Assembly: GCF_000585335.1 (NCBI RefSeq)
Contig: NZ_KK073872.1
Span: forward strand, 130,001-194,000
Direction: 5' to 3'
DNA length: 64,000 nucleotides
Source of the DNA: Cloacibacillus evryensis DSM 19522
Lineage (GTDB): Bacteria; Synergistota; Synergistia; Synergistales; Synergistaceae
The notes under the pieces are model-generated. The model was given only the letters and a program-made list of their open reading frames with translations, was not told where the DNA came from and did not search any database. Each line of letters begins with the position of its first letter. The stretch's first letter is position 1. This document shows positions 11,551 to 18,986 of the stretch, piece after piece. A program made the position numbers and the translations under genes.

Positions 11551-11781
11551 TTAAATGATAGGTTCTACCTCGACCATCTCTCCCTCCGACTTCCTCAGAG
11601 AAAGTTCATATCCGCGTATAGTAACCTCGATCGGGTCTCCGAGCGGGGCCGCCTTCAATATGTCGATGCGGCTTCCCTTCGTAATGCCCATGTCAAGCAG
11701 GCGGCGCCGCAAAGCGCCGGCTCCGTGTACCTTCACAACGCTGACGGACTCGCCCGGTTTCGCCTCTTTCAGAGTTCTCAT
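11551..11781 (-). CDS. feoA: FeoA family protein (second of two)
   Basis: The 76-residue protein has the small SH3-like beta-barrel pattern of FeoA: a Leu/Gly-rich start, a conserved LLDMGITKGSRIDILKAAPLGDP core and a C-terminal GYELSLRKSEGEMVEVE segment. FeoA proteins are cytosolic partners that modulate FeoB. The start at 11781 is preceded by AAGGAGAGG at normal spacing; an in-frame start seven codons upstream lacks one. It sits 17 bases after another feoA-like gene and before feoB, in one operon under iron-box control. Confidence 0.9.
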   Translation of the reverse strand: MRTLKEAKPGESVSVVKVHGAGALRRRLLDMGITKGSRIDILKAAPLGDPIEVTIRGYELSLRKSEGEMVEVEPII

Positions 11782-11798
11782 GACTGATCCTCTCCTTG

Positions 11799-12011
11799 TC
11801 AAACCATTATTTTAAGGGCCACGTCTCTGTTTATCGCTACTCTTGAGCCCTTTATGCTGACAATAAGGTTGTCCGCATTTTTTGATATGATCACGACTTC
11901 GGCTCCGGGAACAAAACCGAGCCCCTCAATGAACTGTCTCTGAGTGCCCTCTCCGCCTATCCTTTTGATCCCGTAGGCCATCCTCGTATCGGCCATCATT
12001 AAAGGCATCAT
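11799..12011 (-). CDS. feoA: FeoA family protein (first of two)
   Basis: The 70-residue protein is a diverged FeoA: GGEGTQRQFIEGLGFVPGAEVVIISKN followed by NLIVSIKGSRVAINRDVALKIMV, the usual beta-barrel order. It is the first gene of the feo operon. GGAGG is eight bases upstream of the ATG at 12011; an ATG at 12017 sits too close to that site. Having two different FeoA proteins with one FeoB is common in anaerobes and may reflect separate partners. Confidence 0.88.
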   Translation of the reverse strand: MMPLMMADTRMAYGIKRIGGEGTQRQFIEGLGFVPGAEVVIISKNADNLIVSIKGSRVAINRDVALKIMV

Positions 12012-12035
12012 GGACATTACCTCCGTCTCTTAAAA

Positions 12036-12098
12036 GTGGTTAGATACCACTAACTCATTTACGGCGCTAAGGTTAGCATAAGCTAATAATTTTGTCAA
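12036..12098 (-). promoter_or_regulatory. feo operon promoter with two DtxR/IdeR-like boxes
   Basis: On the minus strand, TTGACA (12093-12098) and TAACCT (12070-12075) lie 17 bases apart. Overlapping the -10 is TTAGCTTATGCTAACCTTA (12068-12086), which matches the IdeR/DtxR consensus TTAGGTTAGGCTAACCTAA at about 16 of 19 positions. A second inverted repeat, GTTAG-TGGTAT-CTAAC (12039-12054), lies just downstream. A metal-loaded DtxR-family repressor would block transcription here when iron is plentiful. No DtxR gene is in the window. Confidence 0.75.
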
Positions 12099-12127
12099 CC
12101 TTTGGAATGATTACAAATTAGAAAGAT

Positions 12128-12160
12128 AATGGACGGCGAGGCAAAGCCTCGTCCGTCCAT
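12128..12160 (-). terminator. Terminator after exported-protein pair
   Basis: ATGGACGG-CGAGGC pairs with GCCTCG-CCGTCCAT (one bulged T) around a three-base loop. On the minus strand it is followed by a T-rich stretch (TATCTTTCTAATTT). It ends the unit 13103 to 12204 ahead of the feo promoter. Confidence 0.75.
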
Positions 12161-12203
12161 TCTGAAGAAGGGGTATATTTGAATGAGTAAATTTGAAAAG
12201 CCG

Positions 12204-12629
12204 CTATTTAACCGCCCCTATTATCTTGTCGTAGATGACCGCGCCGATGGTGTTTTCCGGGACGGCGCGCCAGCCCTGGGCGGAAAACTCGTTTGATTCA
12301 TTTCCTGCCGTTTCATAGCCGTATACTACCTCGGCTTTGAGCAGTTGGTCTTCGCGCGCCGCCTTATTATATGCGAACGTCATCAGGACGTAGTGCGCGT
12401 CAAGGCCGCTGCGCTCCTTGAATTTAGCCCTCTCCTCCGGCGTACGGAGGATGATCTTTGTGACCGCCGTCAGATAGCCGCCGTTATCCTTGATCGAGTC
12501 AGTGTCGAGGTAGGCGATATTCCTCTCCGTCCTGTCGACTTCGACGAAGTTCTCCGCGAAAGCGGCCTGTGAGAGGCATACCGTCGCGAGCATTGTAAGG
12601 GCAAGCGCCGCGAAAAGAATTTTCTTCAT
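12204..12629 (-). CDS. Exported protein, surface-adhesin-E-like pattern
   Basis: This 141-residue protein has a clear signal peptide (MKK, hydrophobic core to about 20, cleavage after AFA at about residue 25). The mature part reads FVEVDRTERNIAYLDTDSIKDNGGYLTAVTKIIL, then a Lys/Arg-rich helix, then LKAEVVYGYE and a C-terminal WRAVPENTIGAVIYDKI. This order of a tag-like strand, Y-L-D-T-D-S-I and a closing AVPENT resembles small exported proteins of the surface-adhesin E type. The match is from memory of the pattern, so the function is unassigned. It lies 12 bases after a proline-rich exported protein gene. Confidence 0.7.
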   Translation of the reverse strand: MKKILFAALALTMLATVCLSQAAFAENFVEVDRTERNIAYLDTDSIKDNGGYLTAVTKIILRTPEERAKFKERSGLDAHYVLMTFAYNKAAREDQLLKAEVVYGYETAGNESNEFSAQGWRAVPENTIGAVIYDKIIGAVK

Positions 12630-12641
12630 CTTCGCCGCCTC

Positions 12642-13103
12642 CTAGTTTGAGGCCGAATTGTTGATGACGGTCGTCAGCACCGCGCCGAGGATCGCTCCCG
12701 TAACCAACGCTCCCGTATTGTTCGAGCCGTCATTGTGGTGCTGCTTCGGCGGTGCCGGGGGCTGCTGCGGCTGCGGTTGCGGAGCCGGCGTTGGTTTTGG
12801 CGCGGGCTTAGGCGCAGGCGTCGGTTTCGGCGCGGGCGGATTGTTGGGCGCTGGATTACTTGGCTTAGGCGCGGGCTGGTTCTGCTTAGGCTGATTTGGT
12901 TTCGGCGCAGACTGCCCCGGCTGCTGATTGTTCGGCGCCGGTTTTACCGCCGGCGGGTTTTTCTGCTGCCCTTGACCTTTGTTGGGCTGTTGCTGCTGCG
13001 GCGGCAGGGGGGAGGCAAAGGCCGCCGCGGCAGCCATCACCGAGATAAGGACAGATGTTGTGATAAGTTTTCCCGATCTTCTCCACATATTCATTGTTGT
13101 CAT
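12642..13103 (-). CDS. Exported proline/glutamine-rich low-complexity protein
   Basis: The 153-residue protein begins with a signal peptide or N-terminal anchor (about residues 10-30). About 90 residues follow that are almost only Pro, Gln, Asn, Lys and Ala, with PAPKP-type repeats. A hydrophobic glycine-zipper-like tail (GALVTGAILGAVLTTVI) ends it. The low-complexity stretch could span the periplasm or peptidoglycan between an inner anchor and the C-terminal helix, much like TonB-type spacers, but no TonB domain is present. GGGAG lies nine bases before the ATG. It is the first gene of a two-gene unit with the exported protein downstream. Confidence 0.75.
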   Translation of the reverse strand: MTTMNMWRRSGKLITTSVLISVMAAAAAFASPLPPQQQQPNKGQGQQKNPPAVKPAPNNQQPGQSAPKPNQPKQNQPAPKPSNPAPNNPPAPKPTPAPKPAPKPTPAPQPQPQQPPAPPKQHHNDGSNNTGALVTGAILGAVLTTVINNSASN

Positions 13104-13136
13104 TCTAAATCACTCCCGGATTGCTCGGATCAACGA

Positions 13137-13166
13137 ACTATATTGTCTCTGGAAGTTAATATACAA
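13137..13166 (-). promoter_or_regulatory. Probable promoter of the exported-protein pair
   Basis: On the minus strand TTGTAT (13161-13166) and TATAGT (13137-13142) are 18 bases apart, about 35 bases upstream of the start codon at 13103. Confidence 0.5.
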
Positions 13167-13275
13167 CTTAAATATGGAGATTTTATGATGATTTTCTGTC
13201 TTTTATTGGAATTATTGCCGTTTTATTTGAAAAACGTCTTACAAAAAAAGCAGTATTGCCAAAGATAGCCTTTTT

Positions 13276-13848
13276 CTATGCGCTGAAATTAAAGATGACC
13301 CCGACAGCCGCCGATATTGCGATAAATACCACCGGGCTCCACTTCAGCCTCTTCTGCGCCGCGAAAAGAATGAGGCCTAAGAGGATCGCCTTCCAGGCGA
13401 AAAGATCCGCTGGACCGCCGGTCGCCTTAAACTTTTCGAGGTCGAGCAGGGTCACGGCGACGACATTCATTCCCGAGGCGGCGATCAGCGCGATCGAGGC
13501 GGGGCGCAGCCCGTAAAAGGCGTCCTTGACGACGGGGCGTTCCTGAAAGTTGTCCAGCAGGTTCGCGATCAGCAGTATCACGATTATCGACGGCAGCACG
13601 AGCCCCGCCGTCGCGACGGCCGCTCCGGAGATCCCCGCGCTCATATATCCGGCGAAGGTCGCCATGTTTACCCCGATCGCCCCGGGGGTGGATTCCGCGA
13701 CGGCGATCATATCCGCGATGTCGGTCGGCGTGAACCAGCCGCTCCTGGCGGAGAGAGAATAGAGGAATGGCAGCGTCGCCAGGCCGCCGCCGACGGCGAA
13801 GAGGCCGACCTTGAAAAATTCATAGAAGAGCCGCAGCAGGAGGGTCAT
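13276..13848 (-). CDS. chrA: Chromate transporter half-protein, second
   Basis: This 190-residue CHR-family membrane protein opens with FYEFFKVGLFAVGGGLATLPFL, has the family segment AVAESTPGAIGVNMATFAGYM and ends with about six hydrophobic helices. Short CHR proteins are encoded as adjacent pairs and act together, either in chromate efflux or in transport of another oxyanion. The ATG overlaps the upstream partner's stop codon as ATGA, so the two are translationally coupled. GGGAGG lies upstream of the start. The substrate is unproven; chromate is only the family label. Confidence 0.88.
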   Translation of the reverse strand: MTLLLRLFYEFFKVGLFAVGGGLATLPFLYSLSARSGWFTPTDIADMIAVAESTPGAIGVNMATFAGYMSAGISGAAVATAGLVLPSIIVILLIANLLDNFQERPVVKDAFYGLRPASIALIAASGMNVVAVTLLDLEKFKATGGPADLFAWKAILLGLILFAAQKRLKWSPVVFIAISAAVGVIFNFSA

Positions 13849-14402
13849 CTCTTGCCTCCCATCCTTCGCCGCCACGCTATCCCGAAGAGGAGCGAGGCGA
13901 GGACGATGAGCGCCGGGCTGACCGAAAAGGGCATATAAGGCGAACCCGCGCTGACGGCAAAGACCGCCGCGAATAACAGCAGCGTGGTACGGTCGACGAC
14001 GGAGTTTTTCCAGAGCCGCAGCACGGCGTTTACGATCAGGACGCAGACGCAGACGCGAATACCGGCAAAGGCACTGCGAACGGCGGGGACCTGCGCGAAG
14101 CTGCGCAGCGAGGCGGCGATAGCGATCAGCAGCAAAAGCGGCGCGGTGACGAAGCCGAGCGTGGCGACGATCCCTCCCGGCAGCCCGCCCCTTTTGTTCC
14201 CCACGAAGGTCGAGACATTGACGGCGATGATCCCCGGCGTGCATTGCCCGACGGCATAGTAATCCGTCAGCTCGGCCTCAGTTATCCAGCCGCGCTTTTC
14301 AATAAATTCATAAGACAGAATGGGATACATGGCGAGCCCGCCGCCGAAGGTGACGCTGCCGATCTTCAAAAATATGAGATAAAGCTGCAAAAGGTTTTTC
14401 AT
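13845..14402 (-). CDS. chrA: Chromate transporter half-protein, first
   Basis: This 185-residue CHR-family membrane protein starts with LYLIFLKIGSVTFGGGLAMYPIL and has the matching segment AVGQCTPGIIAVNVSTFVG, the same motifs as its downstream partner. Each half has about six hydrophobic helices. GGGAG precedes the ATG by seven bases. A near-consensus promoter lies about 60 bases upstream. The pair is probably transcribed together and assembled with opposite membrane orientation, as inferred for other short CHR pairs. Confidence 0.88.
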   Translation of the reverse strand: MKNLLQLYLIFLKIGSVTFGGGLAMYPILSYEFIEKRGWITEAELTDYYAVGQCTPGIIAVNVSTFVGNKRGGLPGGIVATLGFVTAPLLLLIAIAASLRSFAQVPAVRSAFAGIRVCVCVLIVNAVLRLWKNSVVDRTTLLLFAAVFAVSAGSPYMPFSVSPALIVLASLLFGIAWRRRMGGKR

Positions 14403-14463
14403 CCACGTTCTCCCAAGACATTTTACCGCGAGATATTACACTTGTCGCAGTTTGAACTGTATA

Positions 14464-14492
14464 AAGATATGGCGTTGGGGCTAGGATGTCAA
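14464..14492 (-). promoter_or_regulatory. Promoter of chromate transporter pair
   Basis: On the minus strand TTGACA (14487-14492) and TATCTT (14464-14469) are separated by 17 bases, about 60 bases upstream of the first chr start. The rest of 14493-14600 shows no gene I can support. Confidence 0.75.
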
Positions 14493-14599
14493 GAAATAGC
14501 AGATGTTTTCGATGCAGGCGTCAGGTTGAAGGTTCTTCAGCGCCGTGTATTCCTATCCCCCGCATGTGATATGATGATGTGGGGATAAAGTAGTAGATA

Positions 14600-14633
14600 A
14601 AGTAAAGAGAACGGGGGATCAGCGTCCGTTCTC
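14600..14633 (-). terminator. Terminator of the ato operon
   Basis: GAGAACGG and CCGTTCTC pair around an 11-base loop. On the minus strand it is followed by TTTACTTTATC and lies about 60 bases after the AtoE stop. The plus strand also has CTTTTTATT after the stem, so it may work both ways. Confidence 0.7.
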
Positions 14634-14689
14634 CTTTTTATTGGAAGGTGGTTTTGGCTAAGGCAAAATCGAAATTTTCCCCGGGATGC

Positions 14690-16009
14690 TTAGATAAAGG
14701 TAAGGACCGTAAATACCCCGCAGATAATGATCCCCGACACTATTGTCCATATCACACAGTATCCCATTATGTCTCTTGCACTGAGTCCGACGACGCCCAG
14801 TAACGGCAGGGCCCAGAAGGGCTGGATCTGGTTTGTCCAGCCGTCGCCCCACGCAAAGGCCATGACCGTCTGCGGAATGCTCGCGCCCATCGCGGACGCC
14901 GCCTTCAACATGACAGGCCCCTGTATGGCCCACTGCCCGCCGCCGGAGGGAACAAATATATTGACGAGCCCGGCCGCTAGGAATGTGATCATTGGGAATG
15001 TAGTCGGGGTAGCAATATTTACGAACCACAGGGACAGGCTTTCAACCATACCTGATCCGACCATCATGCTTGATATCCCCGCGTATAATGGAAACTGGAC
15101 AATTATTCCTTTTGTCGCCGTAATCGCTCTGGCTACAGCCTGGAGGTATTGCATCGGAGTGCTGTGAAATAGGAGCCCCAAGGTCATAAAGATCAATATG
15201 ACGAGGTTCAGGTTGAGGTTGAATCCCAGCTTGTTAAAATTGACCACTAGGTAGGTAAGCGGGAATAGGGCGATCAAAATGTTAAGTATATAGGTGTTCT
15301 CAAGTCTTTCTGCAAAAGTCATCGCGCTCTTTTCTTTTTTAGCGATAACAGCCTCTTCCAGGGGCTCTTTATACTCGATGATTTCGTCGTCGGGTGCCTT
15401 TACCGTACAATAATAGGTGAAAAGTGCCGCGGCTATGAGTATCGTAAGAATGATATTCCACGGGGAATAGAGTGTTTCAGTTACTGGAACGATGTCTATC
15501 CCAAGCTCGGTCATAAAATTGCCTGGTGTGGCGGAGACGAGGGGAATAGAAGATGAAGGGCCGCGCACCAGTTCGCCGCCATAAGAAGCCGCGACAAGAA
15601 GCGGAAAGTGGATGCCTTTGATCTTGCGTCCCATTGCCTTGGCGACGATGGCACCTATCACCATTCCGAACCCCCAATTGAAGTAACATGAAACGAGCCC
15701 GACGATCGCGGTCAGTCCCATTGCGGATTTCGGCGTCTTGGGGATCGCCACCAGCTTATCGACGACTTTTTCCATAACCGGAGTCAATGCAAGCACGTAT
15801 CCGGTAAGCAGCACAAGGACCATCTGCATCGCAAAGACGAAGAGAGATGGATACCCGTTGCCCCATAAGGAAATCATATCAAAAGGGCTTTTTCCCATCA
15901 CTACTACGCCCGCGCCAAAGACTACGAAGGTAAGCAATACTGCTAAAATGTATGCGTCCGGCAATATGTTTTGCACGAGACGGACAAAAAATTTGGTTAT
16001 TTTCTGCAT
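14690..16009 (-). CDS. atoE: Short-chain fatty acid transporter AtoE family
   Basis: The 439-residue membrane protein has about twelve hydrophobic segments and the family marks WGFGMVIGAIVAKAMGRK, SGGGQWAIQGPVM and WGDGWTNQIQPFWALPLLG. These match the AtoE short-chain fatty acid (acetoacetate, butyrate) uptake family. It is the last gene of a four-gene minus-strand operon with thiolase and both CoA-transferase subunits, supporting transport of acetoacetate or butyrate. A G-rich stretch (GGGGG) about ten bases before the ATG is the likely ribosome-binding site. A terminator follows. Confidence 0.88.
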   Translation of the reverse strand: MQKITKFFVRLVQNILPDAYILAVLLTFVVFGAGVVVMGKSPFDMISLWGNGYPSLFVFAMQMVLVLLTGYVLALTPVMEKVVDKLVAIPKTPKSAMGLTAIVGLVSCYFNWGFGMVIGAIVAKAMGRKIKGIHFPLLVAASYGGELVRGPSSSIPLVSATPGNFMTELGIDIVPVTETLYSPWNIILTILIAAALFTYYCTVKAPDDEIIEYKEPLEEAVIAKKEKSAMTFAERLENTYILNILIALFPLTYLVVNFNKLGFNLNLNLVILIFMTLGLLFHSTPMQYLQAVARAITATKGIIVQFPLYAGISSMMVGSGMVESLSLWFVNIATPTTFPMITFLAAGLVNIFVPSGGGQWAIQGPVMLKAASAMGASIPQTVMAFAWGDGWTNQIQPFWALPLLGVVGLSARDIMGYCVIWTIVSGIIICGVFTVLTFI

Positions 16010-16056
16010 AATATTATAACCCCCAAAATTATTTCTTATCGGTTATGAAGCCCTTT

Positions 16057-16740
16057 TTAATCTGCCATATCGATTAAATCGGGTGCAACGCTGTAATTTG
16101 CTTCGGTAACAGATTTCAGCTCATCAAAAGATACTTCTTTCGCTTTGGCCGTCAAGACCATTTGTCCATTTTCGAATTTGAAGACGGCGTATTCCGTGAC
16201 GACGGTATCAACCGCGCTGTATCCGGTTATTGGAAGCGAACATGCGTGTACCAGCTTGCTCTTTCCTTTTTTGGATACGTGCTGCATCGCGATATAGACC
16301 TTCTTGGCGCCTGATACGAGGTCCATCGCACCGCCTACGCCGAGCATTTTGCCGTTGGGGATGATCCAGTTGGCGACGTTGCCTTCTTCGTCAACTTCAA
16401 AGGCTCCGATGACGGTGGCGTCGACATGGCCGCCGCGGATCATGCCGAAGGAATCCGCGCTGTCCATATAGCTGCACCCTGTTGTCTCCGTTACCTTTGC
16501 GCGCCCAGCGTTTATCAGCAGCGGGTCGATATGGGCTTCGTCGGCGACCGGCCCCACGCCGAGCATGCCATTTTCCGCCTGCAGAAAGACGCGTTTGCTC
16601 GCGGTGTAATCGGCCACCATCGTGGGGATGCCGACGCCGAGATTTACAAACAGGTCGTGTTCTTCGCTCATTTCGTCGAACTCTCTGGCGATGTATTTAG
16701 CTATTCTGGCTTTTGCCTCTTCTTCTGTGAAGGTAAACAT
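16057..16740 (-). CDS. atoA: Acetate/acetoacetate CoA-transferase beta subunit
   Basis: The 227-residue protein is the beta subunit of a family I CoA-transferase. The catalytic Glu56 lies in AENGMLGVGP, and LFVNLGVGIPTMVADY and MLGVGGAMDLVSGAKK are also typical. With the alpha subunit encoded just upstream (two bases between) it moves CoA between acyl-CoA and acetate, acetoacetate or butyrate. Neighbouring thiolase and AtoE suggest acetoacetate use, or acetoacetyl-CoA handling in butyrate metabolism. Direction in the cell is not known. Confidence 0.92.
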   Translation of the reverse strand: MFTFTEEEAKARIAKYIAREFDEMSEEHDLFVNLGVGIPTMVADYTASKRVFLQAENGMLGVGPVADEAHIDPLLINAGRAKVTETTGCSYMDSADSFGMIRGGHVDATVIGAFEVDEEGNVANWIIPNGKMLGVGGAMDLVSGAKKVYIAMQHVSKKGKSKLVHACSLPITGYSAVDTVVTEYAVFKFENGQMVLTAKAKEVSFDELKSVTEANYSVAPDLIDMAD

Positions 16741-16742
16741 TT

Positions 16743-17411
16743 CTAACAGCTCCTCAGTACGATCGCGTCCACGAAAATATGCGGCGTCACGATGCTTTCA
16801 GGGTCCAGCGCTCCGGCCGGCACGATTTCTCCAACTTCGGCTATTACAGTTTTTGCGGCCATTGCCATCACAGGGTTGAAATTTCTGGCAGTTTTATGGT
16901 AGACGAGGTTTCCCAGTTCGTCAGCCTTGTCCGCGCATATTAGGGCGACGTCGCCGGTAATCGCCTCCTGAAGCAGATATGTCTCTCCGTTAAATTCTTT
17001 GGTGTCTTTGCCTTTAGCGAGCTCAGTTCCTACGGCCGTCTTGGTATAAAAGCCGGCGCTTCCTACGCCGGCCGCCCTGATGCCTTCGGCGAATGAGCCC
17101 TGCGGCACGAGTTCTACCGTGATTTCACCGGCGTTGTAGGCGTCGGCTACTTCGGTGTTCCAGTTGTAGTATGTGCCGATAAGTCCTTTTATCTTCTTTT
17201 TGGTCAACAGCTGCCCGAGCCCGATGTTGGGCGAACCAAGGTCGTTGCTTATAATCGTAAGCTCTTTTTTGTCGGTCTCCACGAGCGCCTTGATGAGCTG
17301 TTTCGGGTCGCCGGCATTGCCGAAACCGCTGATAAAAATTCTATCCCCGTCTTTTATCAGCTCCATCGCTTCGTTAAACGAACAAAGTTTTGAACATGTT
17401 ATCTCCCGCAT
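16743..17411 (-). CDS. atoD: Acetate/acetoacetate CoA-transferase alpha subunit
   Basis: The 222-residue alpha subunit of a family I CoA-transferase has the glycine-rich CoA-binding start DGDRIFISGFGNAGDPKQLI, the LVPQGSFAEGIRAAGVGSAGFYT segment and KADELGNLVYHKTARNFNPVMA. It pairs with the beta subunit encoded immediately downstream. It lies 21 bases after the thiolase gene in the same operon. Confidence 0.92.
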   Translation of the reverse strand: MREITCSKLCSFNEAMELIKDGDRIFISGFGNAGDPKQLIKALVETDKKELTIISNDLGSPNIGLGQLLTKKKIKGLIGTYYNWNTEVADAYNAGEITVELVPQGSFAEGIRAAGVGSAGFYTKTAVGTELAKGKDTKEFNGETYLLQEAITGDVALICADKADELGNLVYHKTARNFNPVMAMAAKTVIAEVGEIVPAGALDPESIVTPHIFVDAIVLRSC

Positions 17412-17432
17412 TTTCTTTTCACCTCTTTTCCT

Positions 17433-18632
17433 TTATATCTTCTCGAAGGCCATCGCCATTCCGAGGCCGCCGGCGATGCAGATGGTCGCAAGGCCGTAAC
17501 GAACGTCTCTCTTTTGCATTTCGTAGAGCAGCGTTGTTGAGATTCGTGCTCCGGAGCATCCAAGCGGGTGTCCCAGCGCGATGGCGCCGCCGTTGACGTT
17601 GACTGTTTCCGGATTTAGGCCGAGTTCGTTGACGCACGCGACGGACTGTGCCGCAAAGGCTTCGTTGAGTTCGACAAGGCCGAAATCATCAAGTTTGAGG
17701 TTTTGCGGTTCGATCATTTTCATCAGCTTACGCGTCGCGGCGACGGGTCCCATTCCCATTATGCGCGGGTCTACCCCCGCGGCGCAGCCGGCGATGATGC
17801 GGGCCAGCGGTTTCAGCCCGAGCTCCTCGACCTTTTCTTTTGACGCGACCATGACCGCCGCCGCGCCGTCATTGCGCCCTGAGGCGTTTCCCGCCGTTAC
17901 GAAGCCCTCGGGGAATATGGTCTTGAGCTTTGACAGTTTTTCCATATTCGTCCCGCGCTTGGGAAATTCGTCGGTGTCGAAGATAGTCGGTTCTTTTTTG
18001 CGCTGCGGTATGATTACCGGCACGATTTCGTCTTTAAAACGCCCTGAATCTATCGCGGCGATGGCCTTTGTCTGGCTCGCGAGGGCGAATTCGTCCTGTG
18101 CTTCGCGGGATACGCCGAACTGTCTCGCCACGTTGTCGGCGGTCTGTATCATCGAGAATGTCCCGTAGATGTCATTGGGCTGGCTTTTTGGCTGGCTCTC
18201 GATGTTAGGGTCTACAAAAACGCCGTTGCCGTTGCCGACGCCGAATCTGGCGTTGCGGATATAGAAGGGAGCGGTGCTCATACTCTCCACGCCGCCTGTA
18301 AGTACGACGTCGGAATATCCGCACTGGATCTGCTGCATGCCGCTGAGGATCGCCTGCATCCCGGACGCGCACTGGCGATGGACGGTGTATGCCGGAGTCG
18401 CCTCCGGTATCTGCATCATGAGCGAGACGATCCTTGCGATGTTGGGGGCGTCCGTCGTCTGCTTCGCCTGTCCGCAGATCACCTCGTCGATTATCTCTTT
18501 GCCGATCCCTGCCTTGGAAACAGCCCCTTCAAGAGCGACTCTCAGCAGCTCTTCCGGCTGCGTATTTTTCAGGGTCCCTCCGATTGATCCAAGCGGCGTC
18601 CTGGCTGCGGATACCACATATACCTCTTTCAT
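17433..18632 (-). CDS. atoB: Acetyl-CoA C-acetyltransferase (thiolase)
   Basis: The 399-residue thiolase has the nucleophile Cys88 in HRQCASGMQAI, the NEAFAAQSVAC motif, GGAIALGHPLGCSGARI with the active-site His, and the C-terminal Cys near 385 in CIAGGLGMAMAFE. It condenses or cleaves acetyl-CoA and acetoacetyl-CoA in the cytosol. It is the first gene of the operon that continues with both CoA-transferase subunits and AtoE, and is divergent from a PucR-family regulator. Confidence 0.93.
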   Translation of the reverse strand: MKEVYVVSAARTPLGSIGGTLKNTQPEELLRVALEGAVSKAGIGKEIIDEVICGQAKQTTDAPNIARIVSLMMQIPEATPAYTVHRQCASGMQAILSGMQQIQCGYSDVVLTGGVESMSTAPFYIRNARFGVGNGNGVFVDPNIESQPKSQPNDIYGTFSMIQTADNVARQFGVSREAQDEFALASQTKAIAAIDSGRFKDEIVPVIIPQRKKEPTIFDTDEFPKRGTNMEKLSKLKTIFPEGFVTAGNASGRNDGAAAVMVASKEKVEELGLKPLARIIAGCAAGVDPRIMGMGPVAATRKLMKMIEPQNLKLDDFGLVELNEAFAAQSVACVNELGLNPETVNVNGGAIALGHPLGCSGARISTTLLYEMQKRDVRYGLATICIAGGLGMAMAFEKI

Positions 18633-18699
18633 TGCTTACCATCAACCTTTCATGCTGTGTTGCTGACTTAATGCGTGTTTTATGCGCCTTCTGTAAAAC

Positions 18700-18729
18700 C
18701 TATTAGTGTGTGCGCATTTAAGATATCAA
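18700..18729 (-). promoter_or_regulatory. Possible promoter of the ato operon
   Basis: On the minus strand TTGATA (18724-18729) and TAATAG (18700-18705) are 18 bases apart, about 70 bases upstream of the thiolase start. The divergent intergenic region 18633-18986 is AT-rich and otherwise shows no gene. Confidence 0.45.
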
Positions 18730-18951
18730 GGAGCTGTATTTCTGTGCATGTTTTGTGAAATAAAAAACAAATAATATTTTTGTAGAAAATTATAAAATGA
18801 GACCTTCGGTGATTATTTTAAGGAAATATTAGAAACGTAAAAATACACTGATAGTAAGATGTTGGATAAGTTAAATTTATCTTAAATTGTATAAAATAAC
18901 AAGTAATTTATTATATTTTTATATAAAAATCTAAATGCCGTGGAGGAAATA

Positions 18952-18960
18952 TGATATAAT
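18952..18960 (+). promoter_or_regulatory. Extended -10 promoter of the PucR-family gene, followed by a G9 tract
   Basis: TGA-TATAAT is a perfect extended -10 element and no good -35 is needed. A run of nine G (18969-18977) lies between it and the start codon and merges into the ribosome-binding site GGAGG. Confidence 0.6.
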
Positions 18961-18986
18961 GCCGGTAAGGGGGGGGGAGGTGCATT

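Noticed and set aside
13276-14244. Single 322-codon minus-strand frame across both chromate transporter genes
   Set aside because: Only its last 190 codons are the real second CHR protein; the first part is the partner gene read in the wrong frame.
14471-14588. Short plus-strand frame before the ato terminator
   Set aside because: It overlaps the chr promoter and lacks a ribosome-binding site.
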